Counted from the stretch's first letter, positions 46,111 through 56,201 are shown. The stretch is DNA of 64,000 nucleotides from Dermacentor variabilis (GCF_050947875.1 NC_134577.1:68928639-68992638), one strand, 5' to 3'. The notes: generated by a model from the sequence alone, not told the origin. Program-made: numbers and translations.

Positions 46111-46570
46111 TAACGAGGATCTCGAATCCGGCTACATTGATGCCTTCAGGTAGCATATGTGGGTTTATTGACCAGGTGCCTTCACCCAAAAAAGATCACG
46201 TTCTCGTGACGCCTGCGGCAAAAAAAGGACGTCCCACGTCCACCGCCAAGGTCTGTGTGTGGTGGCGCTGGCTAACACTCCCAGGGTTCTACTAGAACAC
46301 ATAAATACCCAAGAAAGTGGATGGGAAAACAGCGCCGCGGTAGCTCAATTGGTAGAGCATCGCACGCGAAATGCGAAGGCTGTGGGTTCGGTTCCCACCT
46401 GCGGCAAGTTGTTTTTTCACCCACTTTAATTTCCATTAATTCTTCGTTTCTTTATTTTCGTTTATTAAGCACAAGTAATTTCCCCTATGTTGTCCTTGGT
46501 GTCAATGTTTGTTGGCTTCTTATGATATGACTAATAAGATCGGGACCCTCGGTTAACCCCCTTTCTTCTG
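46111..46570 (+). repeat. tRNA-headed repeat, plus copy (right arm and full tail)
   Basis: Upstream block with CACATAAATACCCAAGAAAG, the tRNA-like sequence at 46334-46406, then the tail CACTTTAATTTCCATTAATT, TAATTTCCCCTATGTTGTCC and GGTTAACCCCCTTTCTTCTG. The first 365 bp are the inverse of 45541-45908. Confidence 0.85.
46334..46406 (+). tRNA. tRNA-like sequence in the plus-strand repeat copy
   Basis: A 73-base cloverleaf identical to the minus-strand copy at 45609-45681, with intact A and B boxes (TAGCTCAATTGG and GGTTCGGTTCC). The anticodon loop CGCGAAA has G instead of U at position 33. The embedding in a longer repeat argues for a tRNA-derived SINE or amplified pseudo-tRNA. Confidence 0.4.
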
Positions 46571-46607
46571 AGGGTAGAAATAGTTATTTTTTCGCGCTCT
46601 TCATTAG

Positions 46608-46902
46608 GCTGGGGCGTAGAGGCGACGCTTGATAGTCATGTCAGGGACGTCACCCAGCCTGAGGCTGTTCCTAATTTCTCGAACGGTGGAGGTCGGGTTT
46701 GCAGCAGCTGCCGCAACAATAGTCACTCTTTGCCGGGCTTTACGTGGAGCATCCGCAATTCATCCATCCTTCTTGTAAGCCTGGGCGATTCTATTTACAG
46801 TTTTCAGTGGCCTTTTTGTCATCTCCGATATAACGCGTTGAGAATAGTTTTGTTGGCACAGATCTACAATGCGTAGTCTTTCTTTTCCAGTACCCGCGAC
46901 AT
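46608..46902 (-). pseudogene. Tc1/mariner-type transposase N-terminal fragment
   Basis: On the minus strand the frame reads GTGKERLRIVDLCQQNYSQR, then ISEMTKRPLKTVNRIAQAY, then (after one stop) IADAPRKARQR, then NPTSTVREIRNSLRL and DMTIKRRLYAPA. This is the bipartite helix-turn-helix DNA-binding region of Tc1-like transposases. One stop lies inside, a short internal deletion follows the second helix region, and the DDE domain is absent. It sits next to the tRNA-headed repeat. A 28-bp stretch at its truncated end (46586-46613) recurs inverted at 48448-48476. Confidence 0.65.
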
Positions 46903-48604
46903 GGCTAGTTTCCAATATGCACCGGGGAAAGGAAATTATCCTGCACTGTTACAGCGTTTTTATCGCCGAAGTGCCATAGCAACCAGCAACCGAAGAAAAT
47001 GCAATTCATCATGCAAGTCGACAAAAATGCGTTTAATGGAAACACCTCTGGTGTCTTTCGATTTGGCGAGTCATCCCAGAATTTTTAACTCCTGAGCGGC
47101 CAGTCACTCAGTAGAGTAGTCGTTGGCTGCACCGCATCACATATGAAGCTAAGATGGGGTAGCATGACCTAAGCAAAAAAAAGGGGGGGGGGGGAGCTCG
47201 GCGGTTGATGGGCTGACGCCCATGGTCCGTTATAAAGTGGACTGGCCCGACCACAGCAATCTGGCTTGGGCCAGCCTTAGCTTTTACAAATGGCGAGCCC
47301 GTTTGCCCACCACTGGCATGCTGTGGGCAGACGACACTGGGCCGGCCTCATGACCACCGGTTTAAATATCGTGGCCGCGTTCGTCCAACACACGGACCGG
47401 CCACTTCCCCACGACGGCAACAGCATCGCTTGTCCGCAGCAAGGGCTCATGTGCCGTATTCATATTTGGGCTTTACCCGCTCAGCCCAGCCCACCCTCGC
47501 CTACCCCTTAAAAAAAAAAGTCAATTCCACCTAACCTCCAAATTTATCCGATGCCCACCTCTATGGCGTAACTCAGAGGCCATGTGTCGCTTCGGTACGT
47601 ATACTAAACAATTAACAAATTACTATATGCTAGTGAGAATATGCATATGGCCCATTCCGAGGAAGTACTGAAATGAAATAGATGCGAATAACGACTTAAT
47701 TACCCGGCAAGACGTAATGTAAGCTAGAAAAGAGACATGTAGATTATACATTTTCTACTCCAATTACCTATTCGAAACGTACGGAAACAGCATTCGCATG
47801 CGGCGTGCATTGACTCCAAGGAGAGAAAAAAATAACAACCAAAAAACGTCGGCGCCACATGTTTTACTTCACCTAATCAATGTAATCAAATAATTGACCG
47901 ACGATTCTTCTAAATGAGAATGCGACTTCTCGCGTCAGGTAGCCTTCAGAGGACCGGCACCGTTTCGGTGATTTTACCCAAATTGTGCCAACGAAAATGA
48001 ATTTAGTTTTTTTATAGGATGTAGAAAGATGAAAAGGGGGAGTAAAATTGCCGCCAAATCAGTTGCTATGCCGGGGAGAGCACTTTCCTACATCGCGTAA
48101 AGCGTTCCATGCTCTCCTACCAGCGTCATTAACGCGTCAATAAGAGAGTGCGAAGCAGCGGATATCACTTCTTAGTTGCTGTCGAAGTAATAGTATTGCC
48201 CTCCTTAATGGTAAAATCCATCGCAAACATGATGATGCGTGATTGAACAATCGCTCACTAACTTTCTGCGAAATTTATAGCGGGTTTCGGTCGTTTTCTT
48301 AAGTCAATTAAGCACATTCGTTCTAGCATCAAGACATGCGCAAAACGGCGCGCTAGGCTCATCACATGATGACTCCAACCGAGAGCGCGCCTAATAGGTT
48401 TCTCGATATGCGCTACACCAAGTGCTGTGAGAGTAAAATAAAAGGGTCCCAGCCTAATAAAGAGCGCGAAAAAAATGACTGTATTTTTACACTCATCACT
48501 TATAAAAACATGCTCAGTGATTTATGAGGTGAGAAGCTGGTTTCTGTTCATGTATATTGATTAAGTAGGCTGTTCACAAGCTGTAGACGGAACCAGCTGG
48601 AAAA
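46903..48604. other. Unassigned stretch
   Basis: Holds a G-run at about 47180-47193 and an A-run near 47510, otherwise AT-rich sequence without recognisable genes. At 48448-48476 it has the inverse of 46586-46613 (27 of 28 bases). Confidence 0.45.
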
Positions 48605-48860
48605 TGCTCCAGTTAGTGAAGTGCGCATTCCCGCAATGCCGCCTCGGGCACTCAGTCACCTGGGTCTAGCGAAGTGTACTTTACAGCAAAGCAAGAGGCG
48701 ACGCGCTCCAGCGCTGTAGCAGACGACGCGAAGCACCTCCCATGGGTCCGTGTGCGCCTGCGGCGCTTCGCTTCGATGCGCCGCCGCGCCGGACGCACTG
48801 GCGCCCCGCGGAGCGCGGCCACGGTGAGCCGTGTTCACCCTAAGAGTGCACGAGACTGTA
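48605..48860 (-). repeat. 256-bp GC-rich repeat, right copy of the inverted pair
   Basis: Reverse complement of 45285-45540. It starts TGCTCCAGTTAGTG and ends CGAGACTGTA. It is followed after four bases by the TA-flanked MITE at 48865. Confidence 0.85.
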
Positions 48861-48864
48861 CATA

Positions 48865-49071
48865 CACCCGTGAAGAAAAGTATACGAACCAGAGTGTCGC
48901 CGAAAAAGCAGAATTTATTCGTAATTGACACGTATAAGTGGAAACTGACGGTGGAACTAGAAAACTGCCAAGTTTGGACTGCAATCTTTAATTCCATGTT
49001 GAATTCAGAGGCAGAGTAGAAATTGAGTTTTATCACACAATCCCTGGTCCGTATACTTTTGCTCACGGGTG
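48865..49071. mobile_element. Tc1/mariner-like MITE with TA target duplication
   Basis: A 207-bp element with inverted ends CACCCGTGAAGAAAAGTATA and, on the other strand, CACCCGTGAGCAAAAGTATA. The match continues weakly to about 35 bases (ACGAACCAGAG against ACGGACCAGGG). Both ends are flanked by TA (48863 and 49072). No transposase fits in this size, so it is non-autonomous. Confidence 0.8.
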
Positions 49072-49595
49072 TACGTACGTGCGTATAAGTAAAAAAAAAA
49101 ATCGATAAATATTTCAATATATAAACAAAGTGAGGAAAGACTAACAGCTCATACCACTTACTCATACCAGACGAAAATTTTTCCCCGTCCCCGCCACTTA
49201 AACCACAAAAGGATGAATGCCTGTGGCAGATCAACCGTTCTTCAAAAAAAAAAAAAAAAAGAAAACAAAAAAAGAAGAAAAAAAAAGAAATTCCCCCTAA
49301 CGCCTGTACCCTCGTTTCGGTTCGTAGAATGCTATGTTTCTGCAAGTAGGTACATATTTCCGCATAAAGGACCCGGACAAAAGAAAGCGATGGGGCAGAC
49401 GATGCACAAGACTTACAATTTTATTTCTGAAAGAACGTGACCCTCTTATACACTGACTATAACACAGCGCTTTCTTGAGCGAATGGACAAGTGCGTGAAG
49501 ATGTTTCTCGAAACATGTGCTGGATTGATTGATTGCTTGATTGATTCATTGATTGATACTTACGGCTTACCAACAGGCCCAAATAGATATCTTCC
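49072..49595. other. Unassigned stretch with simple repeats
   Basis: Contains an A-rich run at about 49243-49290 and a GATT-type repeat at about 49523-49557. No gene recognised. Confidence 0.5.
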
Positions 49596-49827
49596 CCGCC
49601 GTGGTTGCTCAGTGGCTATGGTGTTGGGCTGCTGAGCACGAGGTCGCGGGATCGAATCCCGGCCACGGCGGCCGCATTTCGATGGGGGCGAAATGCAAAA
49701 ACACCCGTGTGCTTAGATTTAGGTGCACGTTAAAGAACCCCAGGTGGTCAAAATTTCCGGAGTCCTCCACTACGGCGTGCCTCATAATCAGAAAGTGGTT
49801 TTGGCACGTAAAACCCCAAATATTATT
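49596..49827 (+). mobile_element. Ruka-type SINE, full length
   Basis: Complete copy from CCGCCGTGGTTGCTCAGTGG through ATCGAATCCCGG and GTTAAAGAACCCCAGGTGGT to AAAACCCC. Flanked by AAATAGATATCTT at 49581 and 49828, a 13-bp target-site duplication. Its low divergence suggests a fairly recent insertion. Confidence 0.92.
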
Positions 49828-49987
49828 AAATAGATATCTTAGTGCTATGTTTCTCATCGAGATTTAGCTAGTGGAGTAACAAAAAGCCGCCTTACGTGTG
49901 TCGGCGTGAAGAATCCGTAGAATAGGAACACGGTACATAAAGATTGCCCATATATAGGGGAAGGAGTTCAGGTGAGTACTGGTGGAC

Positions 49988-50223
49988 GCGAATATTTGAA
50001 CCACGCTACGGGATTTCGTCGGCAACACAGAGTGTCTCCCCATTGCAATTCACGGCCACCGCACGCATTTTGAGAGCAGAAAAATGAAGCCGTTGAAGTA
50101 GTGCCGCGAATATTTGAACCACGCTGCCGGTTTTCGTCTGCAACGCAGAGTGTCTCCACATTGCAATTCACGGCCACCGCACGCATTTTGAGAGCAGAAA
50201 AATGAAGCCGTTGAAATAGTGCA
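49988..50223. repeat. Tandem duplication of a 118-bp unit
   Basis: Two head-to-tail copies (49988-50105 and 50106-50223) starting GCGAATATTTGAACCACGCT. They differ at a handful of positions. No coding meaning is apparent. Confidence 0.9.
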
Positions 50224-50593
50224 GCACGTCTCCCCCACCCCTTCCAACTCCTCCCTCTGAGATGTCATTATTTGAGATAAATGTATTCCGCGTTTGAGAA
50301 GCCTGTTGTTGGTTAAATGAGGACGCTGGGATTTGGGAATCGCTCTCTCCAAATCGATACCTTTCATGCGGTCATGTCCGTGTGCATGGCACGCCCACAC
50401 CTTGCGTAACAGCGCTCGGAGCGAGTCAAGCGGCGAGAGTAGATGAATGACTAACCGAAAAAAAAAGCCCGCCTTCATTCCACCCTGTGAAAATGTATGT
50501 ACAGCGAGGCCGGTGCGGACGTTAGACGACGTCACACAAACACTAATACCTCTAGCGACGTACGTCACGCACGCATGTACGTGACGCGGAAGT

Positions 50594-50972
50594 GCGGCAT
50601 ACATCCTCATTCTTGTAGGCGGTCCGCCAGGCGCAAGTGGCTCATTGAATCCAACTAATTTTTAAAAGTAAACTGCGTCAGAAAATGCATAAAGTACGAC
50701 TTACGCACGAGCTGCAGGCATGATAGCTTCGGAATGTTATTCGAATGTACGAGAAAACACAAATCTGTCACGCGGAAACAAACATGAAGCCCATTTTGAG
50801 CGGTCATTTGAGGTCTGTCTGAGTGGCTGTGGCCGATAGGTGGCGTTACCGTTAGCACAGCATACATGCTCATTCCTGTAGTCACTCCGCCTAGAGCAAG
50901 TGCGTTATTGAACTAACTTGAATTTCTCAAAGTAAAATGCGTCAGAAAATTTGTAAAGTACGGCTTACAAGC
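50594..50972. repeat. Imperfect direct repeats about 265 bp apart
   Basis: 50594-50708 and 50857-50972 share GCATACAT-CTCATTC-TGTAG, GCGCAAGTG or AGCAAGTG, TTGAA, GCGTCAGAAAAT and AAAGTACG-CTTAC in the same order. They look like two units of an old tandem repeat. Confidence 0.65.
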
Positions 50973-51339
50973 AGTCAACTAGGAGCCGAAAAAGAGAAAG
51001 AGTGTGGCCCTGGAAGGGGAGGACAGGCACTGGAGTGCGCCACTACGGCGGCGCCGGCGGCCTCGCTTATTACAACGACAAGGAAATCTCATTAAGCAGC
51101 GCCGCACACTCCTCCGTGGCGAACTCGGATGGTTCGGCGCGATTCGGTAATTACTCGAGGGCAGGCCAAAATTCAGCGAACGCGAACGCGCATCGCTATA
51201 TAAAAAACAATAAAAAATTGAAAAATCGAAGAGAATAAAAAAAAAACGCTGAGGTGTTCGTGAAAGAGTGAAGGACAGAAAGCAATGGACGCTGACAGGG
51301 AACGAGAAAAATAGATTTAAGTTTTTCTTTCATTTTGAC
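50973..51339. other. Unassigned stretch
   Basis: GC-rich then A-rich sequence upstream of the split SINE. No gene recognised. Confidence 0.4.
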
Positions 51340-52111
51340 CCGCCGTGGTTGCTCAGTGGCTATGGTGTTGGGCTGCTGGGCACGAGGTCACGGGATCGAA
51401 TCCCGGCCATGGCGGCCCGGTTTGCGAAAACACCCGTGTACTTATGTTGAATTCGAATGGCGGAGTCGGAGCAAGTTTTGCTGCTCGTTTCGGAGCAAGT
51501 TTGTTCCAATGGCAGAGTGAGGGCGGGAGTAAGGTGTTCTAATGAGAGAGTCGGAGGGGATTCAGAGCGGGAGTCACTCCGTGGAACAGAAAAAGCTGCT
51601 CCGCCAAAATCGGCGGAGTGGACCGGAACTCTGCCTGACGTATTTCCTTTACCACGTTTTTCTGCTGGGAGGCGCCACCGGTCACGACTCGCGAGGAAGC
51701 AAAAGCTGCTGCACGCTTGGCGAGATATCCATTCCGTACTTTTAAAGAAACAACAGGTGAACGGCGCTGAAGAGACAAGTGACTGGTGCGGCGGTGCTGG
51801 GAGCAAACAGCGGAACGAAATGACAACACGCAAGGTATCCTGGGTAACTCGGTGGTAGAACTTCCGCTTCCGCCTTGCTCCGGCGGCGCAGGTTGTGTTC
51901 CACTCGCGGATCTGGAGGTGTTGCTCTGCGCCAGAGTCGAGTGCTCGCTCGCGGAGTTCGTCGGCTGCTCCGACTCCGCCATTGGAATTCAACATTAGAT
52001 TTAGGCGCACGTTAAAGATCCCCAGGTGGTCGAAATTTCCGGAGTCCTCCACTACGGGTGCCTCGTAATCAGAAAGTGGTTTTGGCACGTAAAACCCGAT
52101 AATTTTTTTTT
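51340..52111 (+). mobile_element. Ruka-type SINE split by a 550-bp MITE
   Basis: The SINE head and B box lie at 51340-51444, its tail at 51995-52111. Joined, they make a nearly complete Ruka copy, flanked by TTTCATTTTG (about 51328 and 52109). Confidence 0.9.
51445..51994. mobile_element. 550-bp MITE with 28-bp terminal inverted repeats and TTA target duplication
   Basis: The ends TGTTGAATTC and GAATTCAACA start inverted repeats of 28 bp with a single mismatch at position 11 (51445-51472 and 51967-51994). TTA is present on both sides (51442 and 51995), and the uninterrupted SINE has one TTA at this site. A 3-bp TTA duplication is the usual target of PIF/Harbinger-type transposases, although the terminal bases are not the most common ones for that family. 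No transposase frame is found. Inside, GGAGTCGGAG-like motifs recur. Confidence 0.88.
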
Positions 52112-52448
52112 CATTTTGCGAGCGTTGAAGCACGGCTGAAGGGAGTGCGCTGCTGTCGTGTAAACACTGAACGCTGTAAGTACGACAGAGTACCGCTTGG
52201 GCGAACCTCGTTAGGTCAAATTTTCGTGTATGAGGAACAACGTCTACCCAATTGGTTTTCTATGCATAGACCAAGTGCAAAAAAAAGGAACAAGAATGTC
52301 CGCTTAACAAAAAAAATTACCGACGATTACGTTACTTCCTAATGCGACATTTCAGCGCAGCAAATAAGCTGTTTCACCTCTTCGAGAGATTGAGGCAAAG
52401 AAATCGAGCAACACATGTATGCGCTATCACAGAATTTTTTTTTATTTT
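52112..52448. other. Unassigned stretch
   Basis: No gene or repeat recognised; ends in a T-rich run. Confidence 0.4.
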
Positions 52449-52613
52449 TCACACGTATTCCTTTAACAAAGACTCCACTAGGTAAGCTTCTGCTTCGGCG
52501 GCACGCACCTCTGGATTCTGACGGCGACGGCGCTGGGCCTCTGCTCTGGCGGCTCGTTTAGCAGCAGCAGCAGCAGCAGCAGACGGAGGACTTCCATCGG
52601 TCGTCTCGCTCAT
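52449..52613 (-). CDS. Small ORF with poly-Ala and Arg/Glu-rich repeat
   Basis: Minus-strand frame of 54 residues, ATG at 52613: MSETTDGSPP, a run of seven Ala from a (CTG/CAG) repeat, then KRAARAEAQRRRRQNPEVRA and AEAEAYLVESLLKEYV, then a stop. The RxAEAxRRRRQxPEVRxxEAEA pattern is a repeated motif in some arthropod transposon-linked and nuclear proteins. It could be an isolated remnant of such a protein, or a chance frame. I cannot assign a function. Confidence 0.3.
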   Translation of the reverse strand: MSETTDGSPPSAAAAAAAKRAARAEAQRRRRQNPEVRAAEAEAYLVESLLKEYV

Positions 52614-52647
52614 GGCTCAGAAAGAACTGGCAGATAATTTCGCAGTG

Positions 52648-52823
52648 GCGAACGGCAGCGGCAATTTCGGCTCGGGCGGTGCACATATACAGATCCGCCG
52701 CCACCGATCTGGCTCTCTGATTGCCACCGCACAGGGCGAACGGCAGCGGCAATTTCGGCTCGGGCGGTGCACATATACAGATCCGCCGCCACCGATCTGG
52801 CTCTCTGATTGCCACCGCACAGG
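52648..52823. repeat. Perfect tandem duplication of an 88-bp unit
   Basis: 52648-52735 and 52736-52823 are identical by eye (GCGAACGGCAGCGG to CCACCGCACAGG). Perfect identity points to a recent duplication or an assembly artefact. Confidence 0.92.
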
Positions 52824-53919
52824 GGTTGCATTGGAGGAGGAGCGAAGAAAGGAATTAAGTTCGAGCCGGCGCTTTGACAACCGGAGACTCGCAGGAAGAG
52901 GGGGGAGGGGGGCGGCGTGTACACCCAGCGGCAAACGATGGGGGCAGAAGCGCGCGCAGCAAGCGGACAACACGATAAAGGGAGGAGGGAAGAGATAGCA
53001 GCGACTGACTGATGCCGCTGACGCCGATAGTGAGTCAACCCCAGCTGCGGAGTTGGTTTCAGGGACAACGCCGCCGATGCCGACACAAACAATATGATAC
53101 CCTCGCTTCCGCAGCGCTAAGAACCAGGTCTAGCCGTGGGAAGGTGGTCACGTATTCGTCGACGTGCCGGGGCCTACGTGAAATAACCAGCGCGTCGGCA
53201 ATTGAAGAGCACCCTATCCGCCACACAAGAACAGGGGGGGGGGGACCCTTTCCTCCTCTTTCTGCATGGCGGCGACGGTGTTCTATGCAGTCACGTTATC
53301 CTGACTCTCTAGCGGCGTCAGCGGCATCCAGCGGTATCAGTCGGTCGCTGCTAGCGCTGGGGGGATGAAAGGGGGGCGGAGCTGGTTACGAGGCCGACGA
53401 CAACGCCGACGACGACGCGAAACCCAGGAACGGACGCCAAAGAGCTGCGCTCTAAAATGGTCAGTTAGGTTAAGCCGAACACATGCCAGCCGCCACCAAC
53501 GCCTGCTAGTTGGCTCACCGAGAGGCCCCGATTGGCAGACTTGGAACAGGCGGCTCTGCTAGCTATACGATAACCAAACCGTTTTATTAAGATAGCAACT
53601 GTATCGACATTCCAGGCGCATTTTAGCCCTAGTCGTCGCCGTCGCCGTGATGTTCTGTTCAAAGCCCAAGAGCGATAACACCGTCGCTGCACGCCGTATG
53701 CTGTATGTGTGAGCGAAGGCTCGCGAGGGTTAGCCGACGATCGCGGCTGAATCTCAGGCGAGCAAAAGAGGAAAACGCGCGGGAAGCGCGCCGTCTTCTG
53801 TCGCGCGCGAGGCATAAGGGTATGGTAGGTACAGAGGGGGGGGGGCGTTCTTCTCCGGCAGCTGCTGCATACAGCGCGGCGCGTCGGCGCGTGTACAAAG
53901 TGTGCCGAGTGCTGGTAGC
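52824..53919. other. GC-rich stretch, no gene recognised
   Basis: High CpG content and G-runs (near 53230 and 53838). Long frames are open on several strands at once, which is expected for GC-rich non-coding DNA. It could contain a promoter, but I see no defined signal. Confidence 0.4.
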
Positions 53920-54205
53920 TTCGTATGCGCTGTGCTTTCGACGCTTAGTTCGCCTTGAAGTGAGACGCAGCACGAAGGTCAATTCGCTCGCTGCTGCTGC
54001 CGCGCTTCTTCACTCCAGCGTTTTGACAGCGAGTTTCCGCGGTCATCGAGTGAGATGTGTTCACCTTTACCTGTGCGCGCGTGACACCGTGGTTGTTAAT
54101 TTCGTTAGTAAGCGAATGTTTACAAGTTTATACAGCCGATAAACCTATTATACTTATTTCGTGTAGCTGTCTACTAACTTTCTATTGGAATCAACGCTTC
54201 GCCTT
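53920..54205 (+). repeat. Dispersed repeat, copy 2 (partner at 17868-18160)
   Basis: Collinear with 17868-18160: GAAGGTCAATTCG, GCTGCTGCTGCCGC, TGACAGCGAGTTTCCGCG, TTAGTAAGCGAATG and a TACTTATTTCGTG block. Confidence 0.5.
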
Positions 54206-54994
54206 TTTTTTTTCGTGGAAACAAACAGCTACGCAATCACTATCATGTGAAACATGGTTGGCTTAAACGAAACAGGCCTATAATATACGAACAATAATTG
54301 ATGTCGTCCTTGATGTTCCTCCACAGGCTAATAGTTAGGTAAGTATAGTGTCCAAAAACAATAAGAACCGAATTCCTGCATGACTCGGTTGATAATTCCG
54401 CGAGTAGTTTTAATACGCTTTCTTAGCAACATGAAGACTGTGAAGAATTTTTGAGAAGCTCAGATAAAAAAAAGAAAGCGGCAAGTTTTGTGACAGCAGA
54501 GAGATCTGCCCAGCGCCGACACCGACTATTGCTTATTTTTGCTTAGGTACGAAAGTAGTATCGATGATACAAAAATTTTCGGAGGACGAATATGCGCTCC
54601 AGTATCATGTGTTTTACGTTATCCATGGTGTATTATGGCACCTGGCGCCACAGTTACATATGTTACCCGCGCCGTGGTAGCGGCCACCGCCCGCATTTCA
54701 GGAAGATTCGGGAAGGTCAGGCTGGTCGGGAAGGTTCAAGCTGCCCTCTCTGAGGAGAGCCTCAAAGGAGGCCTCGCGTGTTTGTAAACCAATTTCACGT
54801 TCCTCCCAAACACTATAAAGAAGCTTGAAGGTTCGACCGAAATTCCGGTTAGGCACACTGCGCTTATTGTGAATAATGGACAGCAACGAATTTCCGCCGT
54901 TCCTAAAGGACCATGAGCCGAAAAGGCAGGTGCGAAGTTACAAACGGTCTCGTACAAGAACGAAGCATTTCCTGTCCTTAAAAAAAAAGGGGGA
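54206..54994. other. Unassigned stretch
   Basis: No gene recognised. Short GGAAGGT repeats occur near 54705-54735. Confidence 0.4.
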
Positions 54995-55200
54995 GTTCTT
55001 GCCGATGAGCCTTTTAGGATCCCGGTGTTGGTTAAGCCGTCGAATGTTCCCAGCGACAACTACGCCCGAATAATATCTGTCGACGTCGAGCGTTGCTTCT
55101 CGGCGTAGAAACTTGTTCTCAGCGACAAATAGCACAACTTTGAATCCAAGTACCAGGAAATGGCGGTGGTCTGCTGTTATTTGCACAGTTTTTACCGTGA
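54995..55200 (+). pseudogene. Possible hAT-type transposase C-terminal fragment
   Basis: The + frame from about 55001 reads DEPFRIPVLVKPSNVPSDNY, then SVDVERCFSA, a stop, KLVLSDK, a stop, then HNFESKYQEMAVVCCY. The SVDVERxFS...LSDKRxxF...L pattern matches the C-terminal dimerisation region of hAT-type transposases and CGG-binding-protein-like derivatives. Two stops lie inside it, so it is a remnant. Confidence 0.42.
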
Positions 55201-56109
55201 TTATTGCTATATGCTTCGCGTACTTTCCAAGCATATTTCTGCCTATATGTGCAGTTGTATCCTCGTTTCTAGAACCACACTCAAATCCAAGTTTATCTTC
55301 AATGCAGTGTTTAAACACCTGACATCAGAAATCACTGTATACTTACATTTCCTTGCACCTTAACATGCACTTGCACAACCGGCCTTAAAATACGCTTATT
55401 CATCAAAAATCACCACGGCTGCAAAACACATTTTGCAAAATACTCTTCAAATGTGCGAGAGTGTAATCAGCAATATTGGAACGTCTTATGGGTTCCGGAT
55501 AGTGTCATTTTTGAGTGTAAGAAAATTGTTACAGTTGTACCTTACAGTCCTCGTGTAGCAACATGTTCAGCTTTTAATAAAATGCGCTTATTGCGCTTAT
55601 TCTTGGTGTCTGCTTTTGTTGTGTCGTAACCTATTTGAATAAAGTACACATAAAATCGCGCTTCGTTGAAACAGTGTTTCCAAAAGTTTTCAAACACCCT
55701 TCTCCATGCCTGTTTTACTAATGCGGCCTCTCGAGCAAGAGTCAATGGCCATTGAACATGAATGTTATCAGTACGCTGGGTGAATTAAGCCCATTGGACA
55801 ACACTAGTCCATCAGTATTATTAGACCAGTAAACGTCCATATTCAACGGTTGGCGCCTTTGTATTACCGAAAATTATCTGATATAGGCCGGGCACGTCAT
55901 CGCTTGAAATTACTTGCATTTTTTGCCAATATGCATACTACCTATACTTACAAAATCGGTCGCCTCAAATCCTGTCTTGCTTGCCTATTTTGAGGGACTA
56001 AAACGCGCATTTTTTATGCCTAAAAATCCAGCCTCTATATTTGCGTGGCACTTCACTACGCACCCCAAACAAATCCGGCCGCCAGCTATATAGCTGCACT
56101 AACATTAAT
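55201..56109. other. Unassigned AT-rich stretch
   Basis: No gene or repeat recognised. Confidence 0.4.
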
Positions 56110-56201
56110 TTTAAAAATTAAATTATGGGGTTTTACGTACCAAAACCACTTTCTGATTAGGAGGCACGCCGTAGTGGAGGACTCCGGAAATTTCGACTAG
56201 G
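56110..56201 (-). mobile_element. Ruka-type SINE, tail fragment
   Basis: Minus-strand tail only: AATTATGGGGTTTTACGTAC, then AAAACCACTTTCTGATTAGG, then GTAGTGGAGGACTCCGG. The element stops at about 56201, before the head. Confidence 0.85.

Noticed and set aside
45609..46406. Two genuine tRNA-Ser genes
   Set aside because: The anticodon loop lacks U33, there is no long variable arm, and both copies lie in a longer repeated cassette.
47280..47520. Short plus-strand gene next to the G-run
   Set aside because: Only a short frame in low-complexity CG-rich sequence, with no domain or splice context.
48656..49345. 229-residue minus-strand open frame
   Set aside because: It crosses an A-run, the TA-flanked MITE and the 256-bp repeat, so it is a chance frame over repeats.
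51360..52133. 257-residue minus-strand open frame
   Set aside because: It runs across the Ruka SINE and the MITE inserted in it; both are non-coding elements.
53012..54142. Arg-rich proteins in the GC-rich stretch
   Set aside because: Arg-rich frames on several strands are expected from CpG-rich DNA, and part of the region is a dispersed repeat.
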